Positions 1 to 10,965 of a stretch of DNA of 64,000 nucleotides are shown here, piece after piece. The notes below the pieces were generated by a model. It saw only the letters and a list, made by a program, of their open reading frames with translations, made no database searches and was not told the DNA's origin. A program made the translations under genes and the position numbers. The stretch's first letter is position 1. Each line of letters starts with the position of its first letter. Source of the stretch: Solen grandis (taxonomy: Eukaryota > Mollusca > Bivalvia > Adapedonta > Solenidae); NCBI GenBank assembly GCA_021229015.1, contig CM037784.1:65003223-65067222 (forward strand). Direction: 5' to 3'.

Positions 1-2229
1 CGTAAATCTCAATTATGCCGGTGTATCGAATTTACTGGTGTAATGAGCGAATCCTATTTTCCTATTTACACATCCCACCCACTTAACCGTAATGTTGATT
101 TCGGTAAAAGGAGATTTTATATATAATAAATGTTAAGGCTAATATAACTTTTATGATGCATATGAATTAATTTTACATGTATTTCATGTATCATGTGTAT
201 GAGTGTGTGTGTGTGTGATTTGTAAATAAACTTTGTTTTACCTGTAAAATTATACACGTATTCATGCTTTACCCTACTTTGTAAATATGTAGACACTACA
301 TGTATATACAACTTCCGGTTAGGTATAATTGCTTTATGAACATACTTATATCGTAAAGGGAAAAGACAGAATAAACAACAAACACCAATGGTAGGTTAAT
401 AATTAGATATGTTTGTTTTTTTCAACAGAATTTTACACTTATTTCTCTATGCCTCTGTCTTTCTTGTAGAGTGCTATCTCGCATTTTTCTGCCTGCGATA
501 GTTTCGTACGCTGCCGTTTTTCGTTGAGGTTCCATTATTTTAGTATAGAAATTACAGTTTATTTTCTTTTATGTGATTTCTTTAACTTTTTTTTATTGGA
601 ATGAAAGTCAGGATACAAGTAAGGATATAAAAACGTAACAATAATTATCAACAATTATAAATAGCATTTATTGATTGGATATCTTTAACTCTCACGCATC
701 AAGAAATTATCTCTTCATTTTCCCATTGGTAGGTACAGTTAACTATTGTTGAAAATCATTACAAACTGACAACACGTTGATTGAAACTCGACTAAATTGG
801 TAATCAAAGGCATGTTGAAAGCCATGTAATAAACAAAACAAAATGATCACCTCATTAATTGATAACACTTATCGATATCATCTGCAAACAATGCAGCTAT
901 AGGTTTGATCAAAAGTATGTTTTTTATCCATGTTAAAACAAACAAAAACTGACTACCACACCTATTTAAATCCCTAACAACGGTTATCTATCTAATTAAA
1001 GGCAAGTTGTTCACACGTCTACTGGAGTGGCTTCCCATTTTTTACTCTCTCAAACAATGAAATCCTCCACTAAGAAATGCGGCACATGTAAACAAATGTT
1101 CAGCTGTGATCACCCGTGTAAAGACCGTGTCAAATTGCAAATTAACAACGGCATACACAATAAACAGGTAGTGTACCAGCAGGGGACTAGATTAACGCCT
1201 TTGGCGAAAATTTGCAATGATCAAAAGCCATCCGTAAGGCTGTCGCTATAATGAAAAGTGATTATACAATGAAACGGAGATTCGTCTGCCGAAAATTGCT
1301 GCCGGTACCGGAAGCCGAATTTGCCGTTGTAAAGGGAGAAATCCGTTACATGACTTTTATTGCCAGATTCCGAATTTGCCGTTGTATCGAATGCCCTAAA
1401 TGTTTGGTTAAAACAAACTGGGATGCATATAGGGCAGGGATCGAAAACATTTTTTAGAGCCACTCGTCTTGCAGGACGAGTAGCTGCTAAATTCTACTCA
1501 TCCTACAAGTTATGCAACTCGTCCTGCATTTCATGCATGATTTTCAAGATTAACTATGCAGCTTAAATTCATATATAAATCTGATAAATCTTAAATAACT
1601 GAATTAATAACATTTACCAGTCTTCAACATATGATGATCTACTTCTGAAACTTGTATAAAAAGTCTCGCTCTAGACGCCGTAAAACGTGTTTGCTGTAAT
1701 TTTGACATAAATTCATGGATTTAAATGAAATGCCTATGCTTTTTAGAAATATTTTCTTTTCTTTTTCTTTACTCTCTGAATCTTTGCCGCGCTTCAAATA
1801 TTTAAACATTGCAGTCTTCTCCATTTTCAAAATTCAACAGACGACAATGGTTTGTTCGACTGAAACTCAGGACAGGTGTTCTTGCATGTTTTTGTTTTCA
1901 ATATTATAGTTTATTTTTCAATCAGATTAAATAGCATTAAGATTCAAAATATTAAAATAAAGTTTGATGATTATGATATTAGAAAAAAATAATCACACAC
2001 AAAAAACTCATGACAATAAGCTCTGTATGCATTGTTCAATTGGACGCATAAGCAAATTGAGTGCATCCATCAGTGATTTATACAGTGCCCATTTTACACA
2101 TAACCCAAAACACCGGCTTTGTTTCTGGTTTTTCTTCGATAAATGTAAACACATTGACTATTCTCATTCTAGTGGTCTTCTACTTCTGCCGCACATTCTA
2201 CTCGTAAATACGAGCGGACAAGTGGAATT
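1..2229. other. AT-rich stretch without a recognisable gene
   Basis: I see no supported gene here. A short open frame at 1027-1251 (plus strand) has a cysteine-rich patch (CGTCKQMFSC) but no family signature, no good start context and no splice partner, so I do not call it. The 16-base string CGAATTTGCCGTTGTA occurs twice, near 1316 and 1373. A small hairpin, ACTCGTC with GACGAGT, lies near 1466-1485. A short GT run sits around 205-217. Confidence 0.6.
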
Positions 2230-2587
2230 TTCGATCCCTGTTGGGCCTGGGGCCGTAAATTAGACATGTAGGATACGGCCATACCGTAAAATGCCATGAA
2301 TAGTGCGCGGCTCAAAACCTTGGGAAAAAAGTATTTTCCCTTCTATAATGTGCATATCTTTTTCATACGACAAGGAGGCAGCCATCTTGTTTACTCGCTG
2401 TTCAATTGCACAACAGGTAGAAATGTTCTACTGCTTCCGCAAGTCAGGTGTAATGCAGCGATTATTTTCACACCTTAAGTATCCACATGCATTTGCTTTG
2501 TTACCATGTTAAAAGCAGATAGTTTGAGTAATAATCTAAAACTACAAACACCTTCTTGTTTGTTTTTCGCAAGTCTCTTAACAAAAA
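2230..2587 (+). repeat. Fragment of a dispersed repeat, cut by the next transposon
   Basis: This stretch resembles 47230-47820: both contain a 'TAGTGCGC' start, a 'CCCTTCTA...ATGTGCAT / ATGCGCAT' segment, 'GTTCTACTGCTTCCGCA', and further on 'GAGTAATA' followed by a 'TTGTTTGT' segment. A related stretch lies in inverse orientation at about 22920-23490. The similarity stops at the insertion point of the transposon at 2596. I infer an older dispersed element of unknown class; no coding capacity is visible. Confidence 0.55.
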
Positions 2588-2986
2588 TGGTCACCGGGTT
2601 ACTCGTTTACCGGAATCCCCCTATTTACCGGAATCTACCGGAATCCACTAAGATTTTACCGCAATCCCCCTTATTTATCTTGTATTATGTTATTGTTTTA
2701 TATGTTTTTATTAAAATTAACAAACTTAAATACGATACTAGTAATGAAATTAATTTAATACATTTTTATCTGTTTTTAAATGACATTTGACGTAGGCCTA
2801 TGTTGTTGTTTACTGTACGAAATCAACTAAGCTATTTATAGAGCGGAAGATTCGGACCTGGTAACATTTCACGGTTAATATTATTGTTTTATCTTCTTAA
2901 ACTTAAATGTTGTATCATTTTTTCGTCTTATAATTGCCTATGGTTGATACGGATAGCTTTTAAATATGTTAAGTTTACCGAATAAA

Positions 2987-3036
2987 ATTGCAGAATCTCT
3001 TCACCGTGTATTATCCAGTATCAACCTAAAAGCCAG
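2987..3036 (+). pseudogene. Exon-like segment of the transposon, start codon lost
   Basis: This is the counterpart of 20159-20208 in the second transposon copy. It reads ATT-GCA-GAA... where the other copy has ATG-GCA-GAA. Both encode AESLHRVLS(S/G)INLKA and both end in a GT that could be a splice donor (AG|GTAAAA here). Only the ATG is lost and one residue changed (S for G). The downstream partner exon is not identified. Confidence 0.35.
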
Positions 3037-3655
3037 GTAAAATGTTTTTTTCCTTGTTTGTTGTTTCGCTAGAATCTGCATTGAATTTTCTCTCTCTCTC
3101 TTTATTCCCCCCCCCCTCTCTCTTTCTCTCTCATATGGTTATGAAAAATGATGTTTTCATTAGTAGATATATAACTGGCGCGATTTAATAATACCCATAT
3201 ATAATATAAAACATTTAGTACGGTTCCATAAACTTACAAACGCAAGATTTTTTTATATTTGATATTATACATACATGCACACCTGGGGTGATTGGCATGA
3301 CCATTGTGGCATGTGCTGTGTCAACTTCCATACAGGTGATAATCAAATTACCTAAGGCGTGCCGCAAGGTGAAATACTGTACATGCGTCAACTGTCACGC
3401 GGCACACTTTGATCAGTTACTCCATAGAGGCGCCGCGTGGCACTATTGAAGATACTGATAATTTACTATGATTCACTAAAACATCAATATTTTTACATCA
3501 AATCTGTTCATTAAATATGACAGTTATAATAAAACACTTTTGATATAGCTTTTGTCTGCATTTCGACTGTCACGTTAGGCCTACTATATACGATTTTATT
3601 TATACTGAGGTAGACCGGAATCGACATCGTAAGTTATGAAACGAGGCTCTGAAGC

Positions 3656-3838
3656 ATGTTATGTTTACCAATTAAACGAGTAATTGGAAATTTAAAACCC
3701 AAACGGAATAACAACAAAACACAAAATGGGCGGATATATATATATTTTCATGAACAAGATCATTTAACCGTAATAACATTAACAACAGTAGCAGTGCATG
3801 TCATACGTCGTTGTACAGTGAGTTTCTGTGACGGCTGA
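3656..3838 (+). other. Short open frame shared by both transposon copies
   Basis: The frame contains LPIKRVIGN followed by a basic run ending NNNKTQNGRIY. The same peptide, with LK-P changed to FK-S, occurs at 25090-25293 in the second copy. After this core the two copies diverge and lose collinearity. It could be an exon remnant of the element's own protein; no family is recognised, and the conservation may simply reflect recent common origin of the DNA. Confidence 0.25.
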
Positions 3839-4180
3839 TATGTTCAATGCTCAACCTGTTAACAATGCATGCATAAATATGAAAACTTTACCCTTCGAAT
3901 TATTTCATTTAGGCTAAGCTTTTCATTGTTCCATACCTACTTAAGGTCTTTGATAAAATATTTCAGTCCGGAGAGTATCCCGATCTTTATTCTTAATGAC
4001 AACCAGTTAGGTTTAGACTGGAGACCGTGCTAGAGACCGTCTTTTAATATAGAAATTTATATGTATGATATTCTGCACCACTGATTATAACATATCCATG
4101 AATCAATGTCAACGTTAGCAGTTGAAGGAGTAAGGGTGGAGTTTATTATTTCCTAAATGTTGTTGAGGAATGTACAGTAC

Positions 4181-4184
<4 letters not shown>

Positions 4185-4229
<45 letters not shown>
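4185..4229. repeat. (TG)n microsatellite
   Basis: An uninterrupted TG run of about 45 bp inside transposon copy 1. The homologous place in copy 2 (about 25730-25745) has a much shorter TG run, so the tract differs in length between the copies. Confidence 0.95.
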
Positions 4230-4232
<3 letters not shown>

Positions 4233-4813
4233 AGCAGGTGCTAATTGATAGCTGTCGAGGAACAGTTTGATTAACTCAGTTTAACATAAAAAGAACCACA
4301 TAATTACGTTTCTTTACCTCAAATTCGTAATTTTGTTTAAAATTTAATTACAATTTAAGAAATAGACCAATATTGTCTGCTATAAAGCCTCGTACTCAAA
4401 CTTACGCTGTCGATTTCGTGAGACGTGATTCTATGTTGATGCCACATATTCCACTTAACAATAAATCGGCCATGTTGTATAATGTTACGATCAGTTTACT
4501 TAACTTTTATAAAGCTCTGCATACCAACCAATGAAAACTAGAACTGTCGCCTAAGGGCTTACTAATACCCGCCCGCAAGTGTTTTTTGTCAAACATGGCT
4601 TTGGAGCATGAAATCAGAATTCTTGTATGCAACACTCCATCTTAATATACAGAGGACATATGTGCCAACTACCTAGAAATCTAGTTATCCTATGTTTTAC
4701 ATACATATGGGTATATGTATGTCTATGGATAAATATCATTAAGATTCACTGAAATCTATCAATGGAAGAAAATTGTAAAACAAATACCATCAAAGGGACA
4801 TATCTTTAAAACA

Positions 4814-4845
4814 GGGGGGAGGGGGGGGGGGGGGGGGGGGGGGGG
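4814..4845 (+). repeat. Poly(G) expansion within a T6 unit
   Basis: There are 32 bases with a single A, sitting exactly where the other units have the short GGGGAGG before TAACTCAATG. This is an expanded G-run inside a repeat unit, capable of forming stacked-G structure; its true length may be uncertain because of sequencing. Confidence 0.85.
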
Positions 4846-4989
4846 TAACCCAATGTTATATAGAAAAAGCGCTACTACAATGTCTAAGGTTGAATGACAG
4901 CAAGTTTCATTGAAATCCCTCCAGTAGTTTAGGAGGAGTAGTCTGCAGAAAATTGTAAAGCAAAAATCATCAAAGGGGCATAACTATAA

Positions 4990-6488
4990 ACAAGAGGGCC
5001 ATGATGGCCCTGGATCGCTCACCTGAGTACCCTTGCTACAACTGATTACAAGGTTTTTAAACAGACAAGAATTCTGATATAACTCAATCTTAAACATTTT
5101 AGCCCTGACAATACTACACACCAAATATATAAGCACTGGGCCTTATGGTTTCAGAGGAGAAACTTAGTGCGGGGTCATTTATCTCCAAAGGGCCACCATT
5201 TTGAAAATCTTGATAATGAACCATTAGATGATGCTACAACCAAATATCTAAGCTCTAGGCCTAATGGATTCATAGAAGAAGATTTTTAAAGATTTTCCTA
5301 TATAACTCTATGTTAAACAAGTGACCCCTGGTGCGGGGGCATTTATCACCATAGGGTCATGTTTGTACAATCTTGGTAATAAACCATAAGATGATGCTTC
5401 ATACCAAATATCTAATTTCTAGGCCTTATGGATTCATAGAAGAAGATTTTTAAAGATTTTCCTATATAACTCTATGTAAAACAAGTGACCCCTGGTGCGG
5501 GGTCATTTATCATCGTAGGGCTATGATTTGTACAATCTTGGTAATGAACCATAAGATGATGCTACATACCAAATATCTAAGCTCTAGGCCTAATGGATTC
5601 ATAGAAGAAGATTTTTAAAGATTTTCCTATATAACTCTATGTAAAACAAGTGACCCCTGGTGCGGGGTCATTTATCATCGTAGGGCTATGATTTGTACAA
5701 TCTTGGTAATGGCCCATAAGATGATGCTACATACCAAATATCTAACTCTAGGCCTATGGATTCATAGAAGAAGATTTTGTGCGGGGTCATTTATCACCAT
5801 AGGGTCATGATTTGTACAATCTTGGTAATGAACCATAAGATGATGCTTCATACCAAATATCTAATCTCTAGGCCTTATGGATTCATAGAAGAAGATTTTT
5901 AAACATTTACCTATATAACTCTATGTAAAACAAGTGACCCATGGTGCGGGGGCATTTATCACCGTAGGGCTATGATTTGAACAATCTTGGTAATGAACCA
6001 TTAGATGATGCTACATACCAAATATCTAAGCTCTAGGCCTTATGGATTCATAGAAGAAGATTTTTAAAGATTTTCCTATATAACTCTATGTAAAACAAGT
6101 GACCCATGGTGCGGGGTCATTTATCACCGTAGGCTATGATTTGTACAATCTTGGTAATGGCCCATAAGATGATGCTACATACCAAATATCTAAGCCTAGG
6201 CCTTGCAGTTTTGCAGAAGAAGATTTTCAAAGTTTGCATTTTTAAAATCTATTTTTAGCTCCTGTGACCTACTTTTTTAACCAATCTGAATAATTTGTAC
6301 AACTTTGATAGAGGGCATCATAAGGATGATTCCTGTGAAGTTTGGTCAAATCCCTTCAGCGGTTCATGAGGAGATGTTGTTTTAAAGCAAATTGTTGACG
6401 ACGGACGCACGCACGCACGGACGACGGACGACGGACAAAAGGCGATCCACAATAGCTCACCATGAGCACGTTGTGCTCAGGTGAGCTA
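4990..6488 (+). mobile_element. Hairpin-ended tandem-unit element, family T1 copy A
   Basis: It starts ACAAGAGGGCCATGATGGCC (a GGGCCA/TGGCCC hairpin) followed by CGCTCACCTGAG. It ends in a long hairpin, AGCTCACC..TGAGCAC pairing with GTGCTCAGGTGAGCT. Between them lie about six units of roughly 165 bp (landmark AACAAGTGACCCCTGGTGCG near 5320, 5482, 5648, 5931 and 6098), a closing segment with GAGGAGATGTTGTTT, and a (GACG/GCAC)n tract at about 6397-6437. It is inserted in a T6 unit: the uninterrupted unit reads ACTATAATAAAGGGAGG at 6549-6566, and here the element splits ACTATAA from AAAGGGAGG. Confidence 0.8.
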
Positions 6489-8382
6489 AAAAGGGAGGTA
6501 ATCCAATGGGAGGAGTAGTCTGCAGAAAATTGTAAAGCAAAAATCATCAAAGGGGCATAACTATAATAAAGGGAGGTAATCCAATGTTATATAACTAACA
6601 CATGCTTCTACAATGTCTAAGGATGAATGGCAGCAAGTTTCATCAAAATCCTTCCAGTAGTTTAGGCGAAGTAGTCCGCAGAAGTTTGTAATGCAAAAAT
6701 CATCAAAGGGCATAACTTGGAAAATAGGGGAGGTAACCAAATGATATATAGATAACGCGCTTATACAATGTCTAAGGATCACTGCCAGCAAGTTTCATCA
6801 AAATCCTTCCAGTAGTTTAGAAGGAGTAGTCCGCAGAAGTTTGTAATGCAAAAATCATCAAAGGGGCATAACTTGGTAAATAGGGGAGGTAACTCAATGC
6901 TATATAGATGTCTAAGGATCATTGCCAGTAAGTTTCATCAAAATCCTTCCAGTAGTTTTAGAAGGAGTAGTCCGCAGAAGTTTGTAATGCAAAAATCATC
7001 AAAGGGGCATAACTTGGTAAATAGGGGAGGTAACTCAATGCTATATAGATAACGCGCTGCTACAATGTCTAAGGTCATTGACAGCAAGTATCATTAAAAT
7101 CCTTCCAGTAGTTAGGCGGAGTAGTCCGCAGAAGTTTGTAATGCAAAAATCATCAAAGGGGCATAACTTGGTGAATATGGGGAGGTAACTCAATGCTATA
7201 TAGATAACGCGCTGCTACAATGTCTAAGGATCATTGACAGCAAGTATCATTAAAATCCTTCCAGTAGTTTAGGCGGAGTAGTCCGCAGAAGTTTGTAATG
7301 CAAAAATCATCAAAGGGGGATAAATTGGTAAATAGGGGAGGTAACCAAATGAATATAGATAACGCGCTTATACAATGTCTAAGGATACATTGCCAGCAAG
7401 TTTCAACAAAATCCTTCCAGTATTTTAGAAGGAGTAGTCCGCAGAAGTTTGTAATGCAAAAATCATCAAAGGGGCATAACTTGGTAAAATAGGGGAGGTA
7501 ACTCAATGCTATATAGATAACGCGCTGCTACAATGTCTAAGGATCATTGACAGCAAGTATCATTAAAATCCTTCCAGTAGCTTAGGCGGAGTAGTCCGCA
7601 GAAGTTTGTAATGCAAAAATCATCAAAGGGGCATAACTTGGTAAATAGGGGAGTAACTCAATGCTATATAGATAACGCGCTAATACAATGTCTAAGGATC
7701 ATTGCCAGCAAGTTTCATCAAAATCTTCCAGAAGTTTAGGAGGAGTAGTCCGCAGAATTTTGTGTCTACAGACGGACGGACGGACAGACGGACGGACGTA
7801 CCAACATTTAATATTTAAGTCTAACCCTAACCCTTAAACCTTCCCTGGGCCAAAGTCCGTAAAGCAAAAATAGCTCCTAAAATGGCAAAAATAGCTCCTA
7901 AAATAAATTTTAAGAGGTTTTGTTCTTTTTTCAACTACAAAATGAAGCTCATAACTCTTGTATGTTGGCTCGGACAGACGCACGGACAGACGGACGGACG
8001 GACGGACAACCTGATTCCAGTATACCCCCCCCTAACTTCGTTGCGGGGGGGTATAACTAAGAGATGAAAAGAGTATGACATTTTTTATTAGTATTATTAC
8101 GAAGATCAGAAGAAATAGTCATTCAAAACCACGAGGATGACTTCATGCCGGAATCCACTTCGTCGGTACCGCTAAGTCAAATACGCCAAATGTCTAATAG
8201 GAAAAGAACAAAAATGCTAAATGCAGTTGGCTTTTATGTGATCACATTTTCGTAGGCACTTTCAATAACATAGGTCAAAATATGCTTTATTTGGCATGAA
8301 AATAAGGTGGATTCTGGTAAAATCTAAGTGGATTCCAGTAGATTCCGGTAAATAGGGGGTTTTCCAGTAAAAAAGTAACTGA

Positions 8383-8842
8383 TGGTCACCTGACAACAAT
8401 GGTCCATAAAGATTCCTCCCATGCATTTTTTTTTCTTAAGATTTACTGTAAACAACAGTCAATTGCCTATAGCAGTCAACAGTCAGTAAATATAAATATC
8501 CCCGTTGCGCTGTAGCCCCTCAAACAACAGTCATAGCAGTGCTCAAGCTAGGCCAAAATGGCAGGGCGCCGCACCCTGCTGCCTTTGATATGCGCCCTGT
8601 TGCCTTTGATCTCCACCCTGCCCCTTTCAGGGGTTTACTTAAGGATTTGACTTTCACTTGCCCAGGGGGCAAGTTGCTTTGAACATCTACTTAGACCCCA
8701 GTGAAAATCAGGTTGCCCGATCTTTAAGTCAATTGGTGTTTGTTAATGTTAAAACTAAATATGTGTAATATTAAGGTGAATTTTAGTTTATATGTATCAA
8801 ACACAATTTGCAAGCATTTCACCCTTGATATACTGTAAAAAA
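8383..8842. other. Spacer with a piece of an older dispersed repeat
   Basis: After the target duplication at 8383-8390 there is no gene. Around 8535-8620 the words CAGTGCTCAAGCTAGG and GCACCCTGC occur; the same words are found in inverse order and orientation at about 18590-18635 (GCACCCTGC, CTGGCTGGAGCACTG), so this is a dispersed repeat fragment. The ACTTGCCC/GGGCAAGT inverted words at about 8655-8685 recur near 10910 and 15040, on both sides of the foldback element. Confidence 0.5.
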
Positions 8843-10875
8843 ACAAGAGGGCCATGATGGCCCCTGGATCGCTCACCTGAGTACCATTGCTACAACTGAT
8901 TACAAGGTTTTTTAAAAAGACAAGAATTCTGATATATAACTCAATCTTAAACATTTTAGCCCTGACAATACTACACACCAAATATATAAGCACTGGGCCT
9001 TATGGTGGGGTCATTTATCTCCAAAGGGCCACCATTTTAAAAAGCTTGATAATGAACCATTAGATGATGCCCACATACCAAATATCTAAGCTCTAGGCCT
9101 AATGGATTCATAGAAGAAGATTTTTAAAGATTTTCCTATATAACTCTATGTTAAACAAGTGACCCCAGGTGCGGGGGCATTTATCACCATAGGGTCATGT
9201 TTGTTACAATCTTGGTAAAAAACCATAAGATGATGCTTCATACCAAAATCTAATCTCTAGGCCTTATGGATTCATAGAAGAAGATTTTTAAAGATTTTTC
9301 CTATATAACTCTATGTAAAACAAGTGACCCATGGTGCGGGGTCATTTAAACACCATAGGGCTATGATTTGTACAATCTTGGTAATGAACCATAAGATGAT
9401 GCTACATACCAAAATTTTAAGTCTAGGCCTAATGGATTCATAGAAGAAGATTTTTAAACATTTTCCTATATAACTCTATGTAAAACAAGTGACCACTGGT
9501 GCGGGGGCATTTATCCCCCGTGGGGTATGAATTTGTACAATCTTGGTAATGAACCATAAGAATGATGCTACATACCAAATATCTAATCTCTAGGCCTTAT
9601 GGATTCATAGAAGAAGATTTTTAAAGTTTTTCCTATATAAATCTATGTTAAACAAGTGACCCCTGGTGCGGGGGCATTTATCACCATAGGGCTATGATTT
9701 GAACATCTTGGTAATGAACCATAAGATGATGCTACATACCAAATATCTAAGCTCTAGGCCTAATGGATTCATAGAAGAAGATTTTTAAAGTTTTCCTATA
9801 TAACTCTATGTAAAACAAGTGACCCATGGTGCGGGGTCATTTATCACCATTGGGTCATGATTTTGTACAATCTTGGTAATGAACCATAAGATGATGCTTC
9901 ATACCAAATATCTAATCTCTAGGCCTTATGGATTCAATAGAAGAAGATTTTTAAACATTTTCCTATAAAACTCTATGTAAAACAAGTGACCCCTGGTGCG
10001 GGGGGGCATTTATCACCGGTAGGGCTATGATTTGTACAATCTTGGTAATGAACCATTAGATGATGCTACATACCAAATATCTAAGCTCTAGGCCTAATGG
10101 ATTCATAGAAGAAGATTTTTAAAGATTTTTCCTATATAACTCTATGTAAAACAAGTGACCCATGGTGCGGGGTCATTTATCACCATAGGGTCATGATTTG
10201 TACAATTTGGTAATGAACCATAAGATGATGCTTCATACCAAATATCTAATCTCTAGGCCCTTATGGATTCATAGAAGAAGATTTTTAAACATTTTCCTAT
10301 AAAACTCTATGTAAAACAAAGTGACCCCTGGTGCGGGGGCATTTATCACCGTAGGGCTATGATTTGTACAATCTTGGTAATGAACCATAAGATGATGCTA
10401 CATACCAAATATCTAAGCTCTAGGCTAATGGATTCATAGAAGAAGATTTATAAGATTTTCCTATATAACTCTATGTAAAACAAGTGAACCCTGGTGCGGG
10501 GTCATTTATCACCGTAGGGCTATGATTTGTACAATCTTGGTAATGGCCCATAAGATGATGCTACATACCAAATATCTAAGCTCTAGCCTTGCAGTTTTGC
10601 AGAAAAATTTTCAAAGTTTGCATTTTTAAAATCTATTTTTAGCTCCTGTGACCTACTTTTTTAACCAATCTGAATAATTTGTACAACTTTGATAGAGGGC
10701 ATCATAAGGATGATTCCTGTGAAGTTTGGTCAAAATCCCTTCAGCGGTTCATGAGGAGATGTTGTTTAAAGCAAATTGTTGACGACGGACGCACGCACGC
10801 ACGGACGAGGGAAACGACGGACAAAAGGCGATCAAAAATAGCTCACCATGAGCACGTTTGTGCTCAGGTGAGCTA
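8843..10875 (+). mobile_element. Hairpin-ended tandem-unit element, family T1 copy B
   Basis: It has the same start (ACAAGAGGGCCATGATGGCC) and the same terminal hairpin (AGCTCACCATGAGCACG with TGTGCTCAGGTGAGCT) as copy A, but about ten internal units of around 165 bp instead of about six. The closing segment (CTTCAGCGGTTCATGAGGAG) and the GACG/GCAC microsatellite (about 10783-10820) are conserved. No protein is encoded; the frames seen are out-of-register readings of the units. Confidence 0.8.
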
Positions 10876-10965
10876 ATAAAAAAACTGAAAGATTTCTTTT
10901 ACATAAATAAACTTGCCCGCCGGGCTATCTTCTTTGAAAAATCACTTGCCTGCAGTGATTTTAAC

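Larger units (their letters stand above)
4561..8062 (+). mobile_element. Tandem-unit element nested in the transposon (family T6)
   Basis: The element starts around TAATACCCGCCCGCAA. Its end, in reverse complement, reads TTATACCCCCCCGCAA, so the ends are imperfect inverted repeats. The 3' end can fold into a hairpin (TATACCCCCCC pairing with GGGGGGGTATA, about 8021-8053). The interior is a run of about 155-bp units with landmarks GGGGAGGTAACTCAATG, AACGCGCT, ACAATGTCTAAGG and AGTTTCATCAAAATCCTTCC, clearest from 6560 to 7760. GACGGACG-type microsatellites follow at 7771-7798 and 7971-8008. A second tandem-unit element (4990-6488) has jumped into one unit. Open frames across the units are repeat artefacts. 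Confidence 0.65.
2596..8382. mobile_element. DNA transposon with inverted ends and 8-bp TSD, copy 1
   Basis: The left end starts GGGTTACTCGTTTACCGG. The right end, read in reverse complement, starts TCAGTTACTTTTTTACTGG. Both ends then carry the same series of ACCGGAATC-type repeats (about 2610-2670 and 8285-8365), typical of subterminal transposase sites. The 8-bp word TGGTCACC lies just outside at 2588-2595 and again at 8383-8390. An 8-bp duplication fits hAT-like transposition, but I found no transposase, so the superfamily is an inference. The first 1.7 kb is also present at 19781-25850, the second copy. The interior from 4561 to 8062 is a younger nested element. Confidence 0.75.

Noticed and set aside
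1027..1251. Small cysteine-containing frame that might be a zinc-binding protein
   Set aside because: It starts without ATG, has no full zinc-finger spacing and no splice partner; kept only as a remark.
6846..7506. Repeated peptide MQKSSKGHNLVNRGGN on the plus strand and its reverse on the minus strand
   Set aside because: It is a translation of T6 units; the same DNA is open on both strands and contains indels that shift frame between units.
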